DNA of 64,000 bases from Haladaptatus litoreus (GCF_900156425.1 NZ_FTNO01000006.1:1-64000); one strand, 5' to 3'; counted from the first letter of the stretch, positions 1-8,735 are shown. The notes: a model not told the origin generated them from the sequence alone. Made by a program: numbers and translations.

Positions 1-34
1 AAGTTGTAGTGAGAATCTCACCGAGAGCTTTTAG

Positions 35-400
35 CTACTGCGGTGCAGCAAGCGGTTCGTAGATGAGGACGGTATGGTTACTTCGGACGGTAATGAGATA
101 GTTCTCAACCGTGAATCGCACCTCGACGCCACTCTTTTTCGACGCGCTTGCTTCGATGATGTCTTTGAGGGCATCTGGGTTCACGTATTCGTACAGTGAG
201 AGCGTGGTCTGGCCGCCTGCTGGCTCCATTACGTCAATGAGTATGTCGACGACACTCGTAACGAGCTCCGAACTTGAGGATTCGAGGTCAATCGTCTCGG
301 ATGCGACCAGTGCATATTGTGGTGGTAGACTTGGTTCAGAGTGCTCTGTGGTGGAGCCGAACCAGCTGGTCGTTTTCGTTCTCATTGATTCACTGTTCAT
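35..400 (-). CDS. HalOD1 output-domain protein, copy 1
   Basis: A 121-residue protein ending in a HalOD1 domain (haloarchaeal output domain 1). The domain core is visible as the segment VNPDALKDIIEAS followed by a beta-rich tail with EVRFTVENYLITV. In this family the domain occurs alone or behind response-regulator modules and is presumed to be a signalling output; no biochemical activity is known. The first 30 residues are polar and low in complexity. It is a close paralogue of the gene at 1957-2319, with most residues identical, and the upstream DNA is also duplicated. Function beyond signalling cannot be inferred. Confidence 0.85.
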   Translation of the reverse strand: MNSESMRTKTTSWFGSTTEHSEPSLPPQYALVASETIDLESSSSELVTSVVDILIDVMEPAGGQTTLSLYEYVNPDALKDIIEASASKKSGVEVRFTVENYLITVRSNHTVLIYEPLAAPQ

Positions 401-571
401 ATCTTCTATTCATCCTCCAGAACCTTGAGTAACGGCTGCTTACCGCAGAATTCAATGAATTGAAAGAAAGAGGCGCTAGATAATTGAGTGTGATGAACAC
501 CGTCTGATTATTTAGGTAAATTGAACTGTGCCGAAGGGATTTCAACCCATGGATGTATATCATCTACTAAT

Positions 572-952
572 ATGTGTGCTAATAACGCTGAAACAGTTAT
601 CAACAATTATTACGAAGCGCTTCGGCAGGGTGACGAGTTGGCTGTGTTCTTCGCTCCCGATGACTCATTAGTCAAGTTCGGCATTTCTGAGCAACTGACT
701 GGCTACGAAGAAGTAGCTGACGGACTCGGTGAGCAAACACGCCACTCCAAAGAGTGGAAAATAACAAGTCATGACTTGCAAGTAACTGAACGAGACGATC
801 ATGCTTGGTTTAGCGACACAGTCGATATGGCGTGGACAGATACCACGACCGGTATCCGTCGGAGTTTTAATTCCCGATGGAGCGGCACATTAGAGGATCG
901 AGATGGCTGGAAAATTGTCGGCATGCATGTAAGTGCTCCTCATACTCTCTGA
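572..952 (+). CDS. SnoaL/NTF2-like fold protein
   Basis: A 126-residue protein with the layout of the NTF2-like (SnoaL/DUF4440) cone fold. It has an N-terminal helix with NNYYEALRQGD, then a loop with FFAPDDSLVKFG, and a C-terminal strand ending in WKIVGMHVS. The ATG at 572 is preferred over an upstream TTG because the conserved fold starts there. Such proteins include small hydrolases, isomerases and binding proteins, so the substrate is unknown. It stands alone between two minus-strand genes. Confidence 0.75.
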   Translation: MCANNAETVINNYYEALRQGDELAVFFAPDDSLVKFGISEQLTGYEEVADGLGEQTRHSKEWKITSHDLQVTERDDHAWFSDTVDMAWTDTTTGIRRSFNSRWSGTLEDRDGWKIVGMHVSAPHTL

Positions 953-1000
953 TCGTTTCAAAATCGAGACTTTCGAACACAACTCATTCTGCGATTCCAA

Positions 1001-1225
1001 CTATTCTGCCGAGTTCGTCTGAAGAGAAGAAGTAACTGATGTCGATTCAGAAGCAGAAGCAACAGGTCCATTGACAAAGAGTGCATGCCCGATCAGGAGG
1101 ACAGAGACGGTTGCACCGACTGGGACAGCAGCTGTCAGCGAAAGTCCAGCAGCGCTGACTATACCGGTTACACCAATCAATGCGAGTGGGATCAAGCCGA
1201 GAATGAGATCATAATATCCTGTCAT
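1001..1225 (-). CDS. Small two-helix membrane protein
   Basis: A 74-residue protein with two predicted membrane segments: residues about 6-28 (LILGLIPLALIGVTG) and about 32-52 (AVPVGATVSVLLIGHALF). A polar Ser/Thr-rich tail of about 20 residues follows. Proteins starting MTGYYDLILGLIPLALIG are common in haloarchaea as conserved hypotheticals. No function is known. The gene is monocistronic, with the TATA-rich stretch after 1225 as probable promoter. Confidence 0.75.
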   Translation of the reverse strand: MTGYYDLILGLIPLALIGVTGIVSAAGLSLTAAVPVGATVSVLLIGHALFVNGPVASASESTSVTSSLQTNSAE

Positions 1226-1542
1226 AACCTATTCTATAAAATGAGACGTAGGTCCATAAGAGTTCTGCATAGCTACTCTAGAGGTTCTCCATTCTCATTG
1301 TATAACAGCTGGAGATTCAACCCATAACTTATGAACGATAGTTAGTTTTGTTGCAGCTCTCAGTCAGAAAGGATACTGTCTGATAGCAACGGTTAAGTGT
1401 GGTAGCATACCACGTAATACTGTCGTCGTATAGTTGTGTAATCAAGCCGGTTCAGGATTAGTTCACCTGTCATCCACGCCAGAGGTAGACGTCGTCCTGT
1501 CGTCTGCTTTCAATGCGCTCACAATTTTATTAACTTCGATTC
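1226..1542. other. Intergenic, no gene seen
   Basis: About 315 bases between two minus-strand genes. I see no convincing coding sequence, tRNA or repeat. The left edge should carry the promoter of the small membrane protein gene. Confidence 0.5.
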
Positions 1543-1830
1543 TTACTCACCAGGACGCATCGCCGCGATCCTTGCTTGCATCTTATCGAGTTGTTCATCG
1601 AGGTTCTCGATAAACGAGGGAGTCTGATCAGTGCTTACGGCCCCTTGTTTCGTTGGGTTGATGAGATTCGCTTCCTCGAGTTTACGAAGTGAGTAGCGAA
1701 TTTCATGACGGGCATGATCTGATTCGTTCGACATCTTCACAATCCCAATCGGTTCGTTTTCGCGTACCATTTCGAGGACGTGTAAATGCCGCTCGAGCAT
1801 GTCGACTTCCGCCTTCACCGTATCGATCAT
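1543..1830 (-). CDS. Winged-helix transcriptional regulator (haloarchaeal)
   Basis: A 95-residue protein. Residues about 8-60 form a winged-helix DNA-binding domain: LERHLHVLEMVRENEPIGI, then a recognition-helix-like segment HEIRYSLRKLEEANLI. The C-terminal third (about 70-90) is a short helical segment (IENLDEQLDKMQARIAAM) suited to dimerisation. This arrangement is common among small haloarchaeal regulators. The target is unknown; it lies just downstream of the second HalOD1 gene but in the same orientation with about 125 bases between. Confidence 0.75.
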   Translation of the reverse strand: MIDTVKAEVDMLERHLHVLEMVRENEPIGIVKMSNESDHARHEIRYSLRKLEEANLINPTKQGAVSTDQTPSFIENLDEQLDKMQARIAAMRPGE

Positions 1831-1934
1831 TGTACGGAAACTCAGGAGTGTGATGAGTTATTCCTTCAGATCGCGGCAGTGTTTGACTCTCTAAATAAGA
1901 GCAAATCCACTCACGAAGAACTGGAGCGAATAGT

Positions 1935-2445
1935 CAGCCTTCGATGTCGTGAATTACTATGCTGTCTCGAGTGGTTCATAGATGAGAACGGTATTGTTAC
2001 TGCGAACGGTGACGAGATAGTCCTCTACCGTAAATCGAACTTCGACGTCACTCTTTTTCGATGCACTTGCTTCGATGATGTCTTCGAGCGCATCTGGGTT
2101 CACGTATTCGTACAGTGAGAGTGTGGTCTGGCCAGCTGCCGGTTCGATCACGTCAATGAGGACGTCGACGACACTCGTAACAAGCTCCGAACTCGAGGAT
2201 TCGAGATCTATCGTCTCAGAGGCGATCAATGCATATTGTGGTGATGGACTCGGTTCAGAGTGTTCTGGAATGGAACCGAACCAGCTGGTCGTTTTGGTTC
2301 TCATTGATTCGCTATTCATACTTTCTAATAGCTCCCCAAATAGTTGATTAACGGCCCCTTACCCCAGAATTCACTGGATCGAAAGAAAAAGACACTAAAA
2401 ATCGAGGGTGATGAACGCCGTCTGGTTATTTGATCAAATTATATA
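1935..2445. repeat. Duplicated segment (partner at about 1-525)
   Basis: DNA from about 1935 to 2445 is a diverged duplicate of about 1 to 525. Similarity covers the HalOD1 coding region and extends past its start into the upstream region, where both copies share a run with GAATTCA, GAAAGAAA and TGATGAACnCCGTCTG. The conserved upstream part suggests that the promoter was duplicated too. The exact edges are estimated by eye. Confidence 0.7.
1957..2319 (-). CDS. HalOD1 output-domain protein, copy 2
   Basis: A 120-residue paralogue of the protein at 35-400. The two are near-identical through the N-terminal 50 residues and the HalOD1 domain (VNPDALEDIIEAS and EVRFTVEDYLVTV); they diverge mainly at scattered acidic residues and the last few positions. 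The function is presumed signalling output. Duplication with promoter retention points to a recent tandem event separated by the three small genes in between. Confidence 0.85.
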   Translation of the reverse strand: MNSESMRTKTTSWFGSIPEHSEPSPSPQYALIASETIDLESSSSELVTSVVDVLIDVIEPAAGQTTLSLYEYVNPDALEDIIEASASKKSDVEVRFTVEDYLVTVRSNNTVLIYEPLETA

Positions 2446-3123
2446 ATAAAATCAATCTATGTCTGACAAACTTATTTGACTCTTCGGATCGTTGGTGGAG
2501 ATACGCTCTCACAGAGACCACCACCACGACACCGTCTGGCGCCATCACCCGATCGTGTCGTCGTGCTTGGTTGTGAGGGCTAGTTCTCCCTTTCCCCCGC
2601 AGTCTCTTCCGATACATGAATACATTTGTTGGTCAGTGGTTGCGTGTTGAGAGTCGTAGTTTCGGAAGTCCGAATCGGAAACGATTGGAAGAGGTCGAAT
2701 TTCGTGACCACTAGCTGGTCTCTCGAATCGTGATTGACGGTGCTCGATCCGTGCACGACGCCGTCAACGGAGGGGGAATCGAACCATCTATAATTCTCCT
2801 TCGAACGGCCCTAAAAGTGGCGTGAAATTTCCCCAAACTCATCGACCAATATATTCGACATCATCACGCCCGCATCGAGATTTTGCGACCGGAATGTGAG
2901 ATTCATCCCGACCAAATTTCAGGAATATCTCGAGTTTCCAGTGGGCTCCTACCGATGTAGTTGACCGGTCGAAAGTAGCGAGTAGGCAGAGTGTGTTCTT
3001 TCTCCACTGTGACGACTAGCACGACCGACACTCACTCCAATTACCATCGATATTTCCGGTATTGGAATATTCGGAAGCGACCCGGGCTTGCCTATCTGAT
3101 ACCCGGTAAATATGTTATCCGTG
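2320..3123. other. Long intergenic stretch without a supported gene
   Basis: About 800 bases. The left 125 bases belong to the duplicated promoter of the HalOD1 gene. The remainder has no open frame with credible haloarchaeal composition; candidate frames on both strands have no recognisable motif. The stretch near 2766-2785 resembles a tRNA T-loop but its stem does not pair. Confidence 0.5.
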
Positions 3124-3798
3124 ATGATGAACCAAACATCACCAGAACTTCCCTCACTTGAGCCTGGAATCACACTGCTCGAAACCGACGAGCGCATGAC
3201 TGGCTCGCTCCAGTCACTCGTGCTCGATCAACTGCTCCTTGAGCAGGGCTCAGCCATTTGGATCGACGCCCACGGGCACGGAACAACACACCCGCTGACG
3301 CGAATTACTCCCTCAATGCGAGTCCTTGACCGGATTCACATTGCTCGAGCATTTACTCCGTGGCAACACCAGAGTCTCGTTCGAGATCTTGTTGGAGATA
3401 TTATGGACGAAACCACGATTGCCGTCTTACCCGCTCTCGACTGGTTTTACCGATCAGAGGATCTGCCGCGTGGCGACGATGAGCGTATGCTCTCGACTGC
3501 GGCTGAGCGGATCGAATCACTTACCAAGCGATTCGAAATTCCGGTGCTGCTGACGTTGCAGACGGACGATACGCTAACAGCACCAATTCACGAGATTGCT
3601 GATCAGACGATTCAGTGTGAGCAGACCAAGTTTGGCCCACGATTTGCAGGGAAGGAGTACGAGACGTTGGTCTACCCGCTGGAGAATGGATTGGTACAAA
3701 CAACGCTCGCGTATTGGAAGCGTATTCTTGCGAATCGACATCCCGCGATCGTTGATGCTGACGTTTCACCGGAGGTGAGCGTGAATGGGGCGTACTAA
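3124..3798 (+). CDS. Degenerate RecA/RadA-like ATPase of the PolB2 operon
   Basis: About 224 residues. The arrangement resembles the RecA core: a strand at the position of the P-loop (GSAIWIDAHGHG) but without a GxxxxGKT Walker A motif, a Walker-B-like hydrophobic strand ending in Asp (IAVLPALDWF), and a later strand IPVLLTLQTDD. This suggests an inactivated ATPase. In haloarchaea such a gene precedes a small protein and a PolB2 polymerase, an arrangement compared with the bacterial ImuA mutasome. Start at 3124 or 3127 (tandem ATG) is preferred over 3112. The stop overlaps the next gene by 14 bases, so translation is probably coupled. The role is inferred: damage-linked DNA synthesis. Confidence 0.7.
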   Translation: MMNQTSPELPSLEPGITLLETDERMTGSLQSLVLDQLLLEQGSAIWIDAHGHGTTHPLTRITPSMRVLDRIHIARAFTPWQHQSLVRDLVGDIMDETTIAVLPALDWFYRSEDLPRGDDERMLSTAAERIESLTKRFEIPVLLTLQTDDTLTAPIHEIADQTIQCEQTKFGPRFAGKEYETLVYPLENGLVQTTLAYWKRILANRHPAIVDADVSPEVSVNGAY

Positions 3799-4057
3799 CG
3801 CGACGTATCGTGATTTGCTCCAGGCGATGGAATCACGATGGCAGGAGTACCGACGTGCACTCCGACAGGCTGACCAGGCTGTATTCGATCGGCTCTTCGA
3901 GTATGCCAGGTTGCATGCGGACGCGAGTGGGGTTCAGAACCACCAATTCATCGAGATTCCCGCGCTAATTTCGATGCTCGTCGAACAGCAAAAGCAAATT
4001 GAGGATTTAGAAGAACGGCTTGATCACTTAGAGGACGATTTGAACGATCGAGGATGA
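3785..4057 (+). CDS. Small helical protein between RecA-like gene and polB2
   Basis: A 90-residue, almost wholly helical protein. Residues about 64-88 form a short acidic coiled coil (QQKQIEDLEERLDHLEDDL). The N-terminal half is rich in Arg/Gln (RWQEYRRALRQADQAVFD). It overlaps the upstream RecA-like gene by 14 bases and ends 4 bases before the original polB ATG, so the three genes are one operon. I recognise no catalytic motif; an adaptor between the other two products is a reasonable guess from position only. Confidence 0.75.
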   Translation: MGRTNATYRDLLQAMESRWQEYRRALRQADQAVFDRLFEYARLHADASGVQNHQFIEIPALISMLVEQQKQIEDLEERLDHLEDDLNDRG

Positions 4058-4061
4058 GGTC

Positions 4062-4106
4062 ATGGTGTACAAAATCGACTACATCGACGGCGACGTACTC
4101 CGGTGA
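4062..4106 (+). other. Displaced N-terminus of polB2, ending in an in-frame TGA
   Basis: ATG at 4062 opens the peptide MVYKIDYIDGDVLR, a typical N-terminus for haloarchaeal PolB2, then meets TGA at 4104-4106. The same frame continues without further stops into the polymerase annotated from 4125. The codon after LR would fit Trp (TGG), so a single G-to-A change can explain the stop. Confidence 0.75.
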
Positions 4107-4124
4107 TCGGTAACTGAGACAGGA

Positions 4125-6161
4125 GTGAGTTGTGAAGCGGATGAGTCGTATACGCCGACGATCTACGTGTCGGTGCATGGAGACGGTGATTTTTCGACGG
4201 CACGTGCTGCACTTCGTGATCATCCTGCCGTTGTTCGGGTTGCTGTGGTCGATGAACGCGTGAGCTTTCGGCACGACCCCGAGCAGGTACTCCGAGTGGA
4301 TGTGGTCGACCTCAAGGCGGTGAATTCGGTGGCACGGATGGTGAGAAAATGGGGCTCGTCCGGTGAGTATCGCTGTTACAACGTCGATCTCTCGCGGGAG
4401 TTCCGCTACTGTCTGGAAGAGGGGGTTGACCCGCTGCCAAAACACGAACTCTCACAGCTGCAGATAGCTGTCTCGGAGACGGAACTTGCGAGTGAGAGGG
4501 TTACCGAACTCACGATCGACGATGAGGTGGTGACTGGGAGTGGGGCAGACGTGTTAACGGCATTGTCGGCTCGCGTTGAGTCGGTTGACCCTGACGTTCT
4601 GTTCTTGAATACCAGCGACCTCATTCCAGTCCTGTTCCAGCAAGCCGATCGACTTGACGTAGAGTTTCAGCTTGGACGACGGTCGGGGTGGCAGCAATTG
4701 GCGGGCGAATCGACGTACGAAAGCTACGGGCAAGTCGGCCACTCCCCAGCACGCTACAATCTTCCCGGTCGGGTGATCGTCGACAGCTCGAATACGTTCA
4801 TGTGGAATCAGACGAACCTCGATGGCTGTCTGTATCTCGTTGAACAGTCGGGCAAACCACTCCAGGAGTTGGCGTGGTCGTCGATCGGGAATATTCTGAC
4901 AGGGATTCAGATCCAGGAAGCCCGCGAACGGGATGTCCTTGTCCCGTGGCGGTCGTGGCGTCACGAGAAGTTCAAAACGATGCGCCAGTTGCACGACGCC
5001 GACCGGGGTGGGTTCACCTTTGCACCGGACGTCGGGTTACACGAGGACGTTTACGAACTCGATTTCTCCTCGCTGTATCCGAATATCATCGTCACGCGGA
5101 ACGTGAGTCCGGAGAAGATTCGGTGTGAGTGCCATGCCGGTCGGGAGGACGTGCCGGGCATCGGGTATTCGATTTGTGACGAGCGTGGCTATCTTCCGGA
5201 TGTACTTGAGCCGTTGATTGAGGATCGGGATGCGATCAAAGCCGAGATTCAAGAGACTGAGGACGAAGACCGTCGCGACGAGTTGGAAGGCCAATCGAGT
5301 GCGATTAAGTGGATTTTGGTCTCGTGTTTCGGCTATCAGGGCTTTTCGAATGCGAAGTTCGGGCGGATCGAGTGCCATGAGGCGATCAACGCGTATGCAC
5401 GGGAGATTCTGTTGGAGACGAAAGCAGTGCTCGAGGAGCATGGGTGGCAGATTGTGCATGGCATCGTCGATAGCGTGTGGGTGACGCCGATCGAAGGCGA
5501 AGAACAGACGTCGCTGTCTGCACTTGCATCGGAGATCTCTGAAGAGGTGAAGATTCGGCTTGAGCATGAATCCCACTACGACTGGATATCGTTTGTGCCG
5601 TTGCGTGATTCGGATGCTGGTGCGTTGACGAAGTACTTCGGAAAGGTCGCTGGGGAGGACGAGTACAAATATCGGGATATCGAGTGTCGACAACGGAGTA
5701 CGCCGTCGTATATCGATGCAGCGCAGAAGGAGCTGATTCGAGCGGTGGATGAGTCTCGTGATCCGGAAGCGGTTTCTGAGGAACTGCGGCCGTGGATTGA
5801 TCGCCTTGAGCGGGGAGCGGTTGATCCGAATGAGTTGGTGATCACGAATCGTGTCTCGAAAACGAGGGAGGAATACACGCAATCGACACGGAGTGTGGCG
5901 GCGCTACAGCGGGCGGCGGATTTGGGGCTGGCTCGTGCGCCTGGTCAGAGTGTGTCGTATGTAGTGGTGGACGATTCAGAGGGGTCGCGTGAACGGGTAA
6001 TGCTGGCAAGTGAGGAGTTAGACGAGTATGATGTTGGGTTCTATCGAGAGTTGTTGGTTCGTGCAGCAGCGAGTGTACTGTCGCCAATGGGTTGGCGAAA
6101 ATCAGATATTGAGGAAGAATTGGGGCAATATACCGAGTCGAGTTTGGCGTCGTTTGGTTGA
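4125..6161 (+). CDS. polB2: PolB2-type family B DNA polymerase (N-terminus disrupted)
   Basis: 678 residues from a GTG. Polymerase motif A is DFSSLYPNII (Asp 313); motif B is KWILVSCFGY (Lys 395, against the usual KxxxNSxYG); motif C is HGIVDS (Asp 449), where the first Asp of the usual DTD is replaced by Ile. A KxY-like TKYFGKV follows near residue 502. I cannot recognise intact exonuclease motifs in the N-terminal half. Archaeal PolB2 enzymes are known to have altered catalytic motifs, and a crenarchaeal member (Dpo2) functions in damage tolerance. The true gene probably began at 4062 and is interrupted by TGA at 4104; the GTG at 4125 could still give a nearly full product. Four partial copies of this gene lie elsewhere in the window. 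Confidence 0.8.
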   Translation: MSCEADESYTPTIYVSVHGDGDFSTARAALRDHPAVVRVAVVDERVSFRHDPEQVLRVDVVDLKAVNSVARMVRKWGSSGEYRCYNVDLSREFRYCLEEGVDPLPKHELSQLQIAVSETELASERVTELTIDDEVVTGSGADVLTALSARVESVDPDVLFLNTSDLIPVLFQQADRLDVEFQLGRRSGWQQLAGESTYESYGQVGHSPARYNLPGRVIVDSSNTFMWNQTNLDGCLYLVEQSGKPLQELAWSSIGNILTGIQIQEARERDVLVPWRSWRHEKFKTMRQLHDADRGGFTFAPDVGLHEDVYELDFSSLYPNIIVTRNVSPEKIRCECHAGREDVPGIGYSICDERGYLPDVLEPLIEDRDAIKAEIQETEDEDRRDELEGQSSAIKWILVSCFGYQGFSNAKFGRIECHEAINAYAREILLETKAVLEEHGWQIVHGIVDSVWVTPIEGEEQTSLSALASEISEEVKIRLEHESHYDWISFVPLRDSDAGALTKYFGKVAGEDEYKYRDIECRQRSTPSYIDAAQKELIRAVDESRDPEAVSEELRPWIDRLERGAVDPNELVITNRVSKTREEYTQSTRSVAALQRAADLGLARAPGQSVSYVVVDDSEGSRERVMLASEELDEYDVGFYRELLVRAAASVLSPMGWRKSDIEEELGQYTESSLASFG

Positions 6162-6416
6162 GGATTGGAGAGAATCTCTATGAGATAGCGCAACTTTGCG
6201 CTGAGAGATGGAAGAGAAAAACAAGTGGTGAGTTGAGAGTAGTCTCCCTTCTCGTCATAGTCAAAAATATTCTCTGAGTGGGCCATAAGAATAAAAATCC
6301 GGATAGCCGTGTGTACAAAAAATGGGATTTGACACTGTTGATTCACACCTTGTCAAATATCAAAAATTAAATGGATCTACTGATGTCTACCTTCTCCTCA
6401 ACTAAGTGATCATACA

Positions 6417-6740
6417 ATGATACGGGAACACAGTTCAGCTGAAACGTCGCTTAACGCACTTTTTGAAATATTCGCCAATCAACATCGTCGGTATACCCTT
6501 CACCATCTCTCGAACATGGATGGCGTGACAGCAACGGTCTCTGCGCTCATTGAGACGCTTGCCCAGTTCAGCACGACATCCTGTAAGCGTCTTCGAATAC
6601 AGTTACATCACTGCCATTTGCCGAAGATGGCTGCGTACAACTTGATTGAGTACGATTCACGGAGTCAAACCATTCGATATCATGGCGATAATCGCGTTGA
6701 GACGCTTCTAGCGGTCAGTCGGACCCATGAGATAGAGTGA
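6417..6740 (+). CDS. Haloarchaeal winged-helix domain protein 1
   Basis: A 107-residue protein with one winged-helix domain. The first helix has the pattern IFANQHRRYTLHHL, and the wing region is LPKMAAYNLIEYDSRSQTI RY-like (key features: LP-K-A near residue 76, then EYD). This fold, with the NxxRRxxLxxL first helix and a HxHLP-K-ADxxxIEYD second half, is very common in haloarchaeal one-domain regulators. Two relatives lie at 8029 and 11610. It heads a same-strand series of regulators. Its target is unknown. Confidence 0.75.
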   Translation: MIREHSSAETSLNALFEIFANQHRRYTLHHLSNMDGVTATVSALIETLAQFSTTSCKRLRIQLHHCHLPKMAAYNLIEYDSRSQTIRYHGDNRVETLLAVSRTHEIE

Positions 6741-6918
6741 TCGGGAAAGTAAGCTCGAGAGTTGTATTCTCTTTGGAGGCAGTGCTGAGCACTATTGGAC
6801 AGAAAAGCTCCAATAGTTACTTAATGATGGCTCCAGTTTACCGACTCGTCAAGGACAATCGCTCAAAGAACACCTTGCACGATCAGGGTGGTTGTTCTTG
6901 TGGGAGACACAGACGAAT

Positions 6919-7197
6919 ATGGATTCAACTGATGTCAGGAATGGATCAGCGACTGGTGGTGCATCTGATTCACTAACTGAACGAATCGTCGCTGCGGTCG
7001 CAGAAACAGACGACCAATCGGTGGACGACCTCGAACCGCTATACGAGGTAATTGATCCAGATGCACTGAATACACTCTTTGGACCGCATGTAGATGGCTC
7101 GTCACGAACCGTGGGTGAAATCTCGTTTCAGTATGCAGGCTATTGGGTGACTGTGTCGAGTGAATACGTCATTGACATCGAACCGAAAGACGGCTAA
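6919..7197 (+). CDS. HalOD1 output-domain protein 3
   Basis: 92 residues from ATG 6919. The HalOD1 domain spans most of it: LTERIVAAVAETD, then LEPLYEVIDPDALNTLF and the strand ISFQYAGYWVTVSS. It is more divergent from the two copies in the first 2.3 kb than they are from each other. An upstream start at 6892 would add nine residues without domain similarity. It lies between winged-helix and HTH-10 genes on the same strand. Confidence 0.85.
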   Translation: MDSTDVRNGSATGGASDSLTERIVAAVAETDDQSVDDLEPLYEVIDPDALNTLFGPHVDGSSRTVGEISFQYAGYWVTVSSEYVIDIEPKDG

Positions 7198-7274
7198 GTA
7201 CGAAAAGTCGTGTGTGTGTAAATATATTCTCCCAGAGACACTATGTGGAGTCAGAGTGAACAACAGACAAATCG

Positions 7275-7946
7275 ATGGCTACTATTGTTGAACTCTCACT
7301 CCCAGCGACGGAGTTTCCGCTCGGTCGCTTGCTTACCGCAGGGACAGAAACTCAAATCGAATTTGAGCGCATTGTCCCCGTCGGAACGAATGCTATTCCC
7401 TTGTTTTGGGCCTGGAATACGGATTTAGATGATTTCGAGCGACGTGTTCGGGCTCATGAGCAGGTGTTAGAACTCTTGGAGGTGGAGGAGGTCGACAATC
7501 GTCGATTGTATCTCCTAAATTGGGACGTGCCTGAAGGCGGATTTTTTGAGGGGTTTACTGCCGCCGAGACGATCATTCGGAGCGCATATGGCTACGACAC
7601 TGAAGCGTGGGAGTTCGAGATCCTTTTTCCCGATCAAGAAGAGCTTACCATATTCCATAATCATTGCCGCGAGAACGATATTCAGTACACTCTCGGCCAG
7701 ATGCACACGCTCACCGAAGCGGGAGACCATCTCCTTGAGGATGTCCTCACCGAAAAACAACGTGATGCCCTGTTGTTGGCCCTTCAACGGGGCTACTTTC
7801 AGACGCCTCGCCAAGTCACGCTTTCAGAGTTGGCGGAGGAATTTGATATCAGCCAACAGTCGCTCTCCGATCTGATCCGACGTGGGAATGAGGCACTACT
7901 CGAGCACGCGCTTTTGAACGCTTCTGAGACGACGCCACCCGAATAA
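7275..7946 (+). CDS. HTH-10 (bacterio-opsin-activator type) transcriptional regulator
   Basis: 223 residues. The N-terminal 150 residues form the Bat-associated GAF/HTH-like sensor region (start ATIVELSLPATEFPLGR, a conserved opening in this family). The C-terminal about 55 residues are the HTH-10 domain: LTEKQRDALLLALQRGYF, then the recognition part LAEEFDISQQSLSDLIRRG. Members of this family activate genes such as bacterio-opsin, and most are of unknown target. The ligand-binding part carries no recognisable cofactor motif. Confidence 0.88.
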   Translation: MATIVELSLPATEFPLGRLLTAGTETQIEFERIVPVGTNAIPLFWAWNTDLDDFERRVRAHEQVLELLEVEEVDNRRLYLLNWDVPEGGFFEGFTAAETIIRSAYGYDTEAWEFEILFPDQEELTIFHNHCRENDIQYTLGQMHTLTEAGDHLLEDVLTEKQRDALLLALQRGYFQTPRQVTLSELAEEFDISQQSLSDLIRRGNEALLEHALLNASETTPPE

Positions 7947-8028
7947 GACGTTCTGTCGTAGTTAAACAAAAACACCCTGTTCGAACAGCCCCAGTGTATG
8001 TACAATTTGTCCTGGTACATCCAACGAG

Positions 8029-8358
8029 ATGGCCCAGCATCAACGTCCCTCGCTTCCACTGAGTGAGGCCTGTCAAATTTTATCAAGCCATTATCGACGC
8101 CAGCTTCTTTGCTATCTCCAAACGAAGGATGCTGACGTCGCAAATCTTGACGAGCTTGTCACACACATCCACAAAAAGAGTAAGAGGGAAACGACACCTG
8201 AGCAGGTGCGAATCTTACTTATCCATACCCATATTCCGAAACTCGCTGATTATGGGGTCATCGAATTCGACCGGCGAAACAAGGATATTCGCTATCGTGA
8301 TGGCACGAAACTCGAAGATTTTCTTGAGCTTCTGCCTGCGCATACTCATTCAACGTAA
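8029..8358 (+). CDS. Haloarchaeal winged-helix domain protein 2
   Basis: A 109-residue relative of the proteins at 6417 and 11610. The first helix is ILSSHYRRQLLCYL, and the C-terminal wing has HIPKLADYGVIEFD followed by IRYRDG. It begins 82 bases after the HTH-10 gene on the same strand. Probably a small DNA-binding regulator. No operator can be assigned. Confidence 0.75.
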   Translation: MAQHQRPSLPLSEACQILSSHYRRQLLCYLQTKDADVANLDELVTHIHKKSKRETTPEQVRILLIHTHIPKLADYGVIEFDRRNKDIRYRDGTKLEDFLELLPAHTHST

Positions 8359-8609
8359 TACAGTGTGGAGCTTCTCAGAAGAAAATGTACCTCACTGCAT
8401 CTCGGCCGCGAATGTAACCGTGATTCTTTTTATCGTGCTGAAAAGCTTCACATTCTGTCCTCCAAGACTACTAGAATAGTTCAACATATGTAACAAAATG
8501 GCTCACGATACATGGTTATACTTGACACATCCATCCAGTACTATTGGACGCAGCTGTTCTGCTCTATCCGAACTGTAAGTGACACTCGAGATTGTGACTC
8601 AAATAGTCG

Positions 8610-8714
8610 GTGTCTATTTGCGAATGTCGACACTGTGGGAGGATGCTGACGGCCACTGAGCAGGCGTGTTCTATCTGTGGGTCAACCGAAATCGTCGAGT
8701 TCGATGTTTCCTGA
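8610..8714 (+). CDS. Tiny zinc-ribbon protein
   Basis: A 34-residue frame with a GTG start, preceded in frame by a stop. Two CxxC knuckles are present: CRHC near residues 6-9 and CSIC near 20-23. The product ends in an acidic hydrophobic tail EIVEFDVS. Haloarchaea encode many such one-domain zinc micro-proteins, several of which affect biofilm or stress phenotypes; the role of this one is unknown. The spacing of the four Cys and the clean reading frame support a real gene, but the size makes this uncertain. Confidence 0.55.
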   Translation: MSICECRHCGRMLTATEQACSICGSTEIVEFDVS

Positions 8715-8735
8715 TCCCCTAGCTACGTACTTAGA

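Noticed and set aside
2760..2790. tRNA T-loop-like sequence (GAATCGAACC region)
   Set aside because: The loop pattern fits but the stem does not pair and there is no acceptor or anticodon arm.
2426..3197. Small minus-strand frames in the 2.3-3.1 kb gap
   Set aside because: Composition and lack of motifs suggest chance frames.
3948..4445. 165-residue minus-strand frame
   Set aside because: It overlaps the polB2 operon and has no credible start or domain.
5037..5882. Long minus-strand frame opposite polB2
   Set aside because: It mirrors the polymerase coding strand, with no motif of its own; the plus frame has polymerase motifs A to C.
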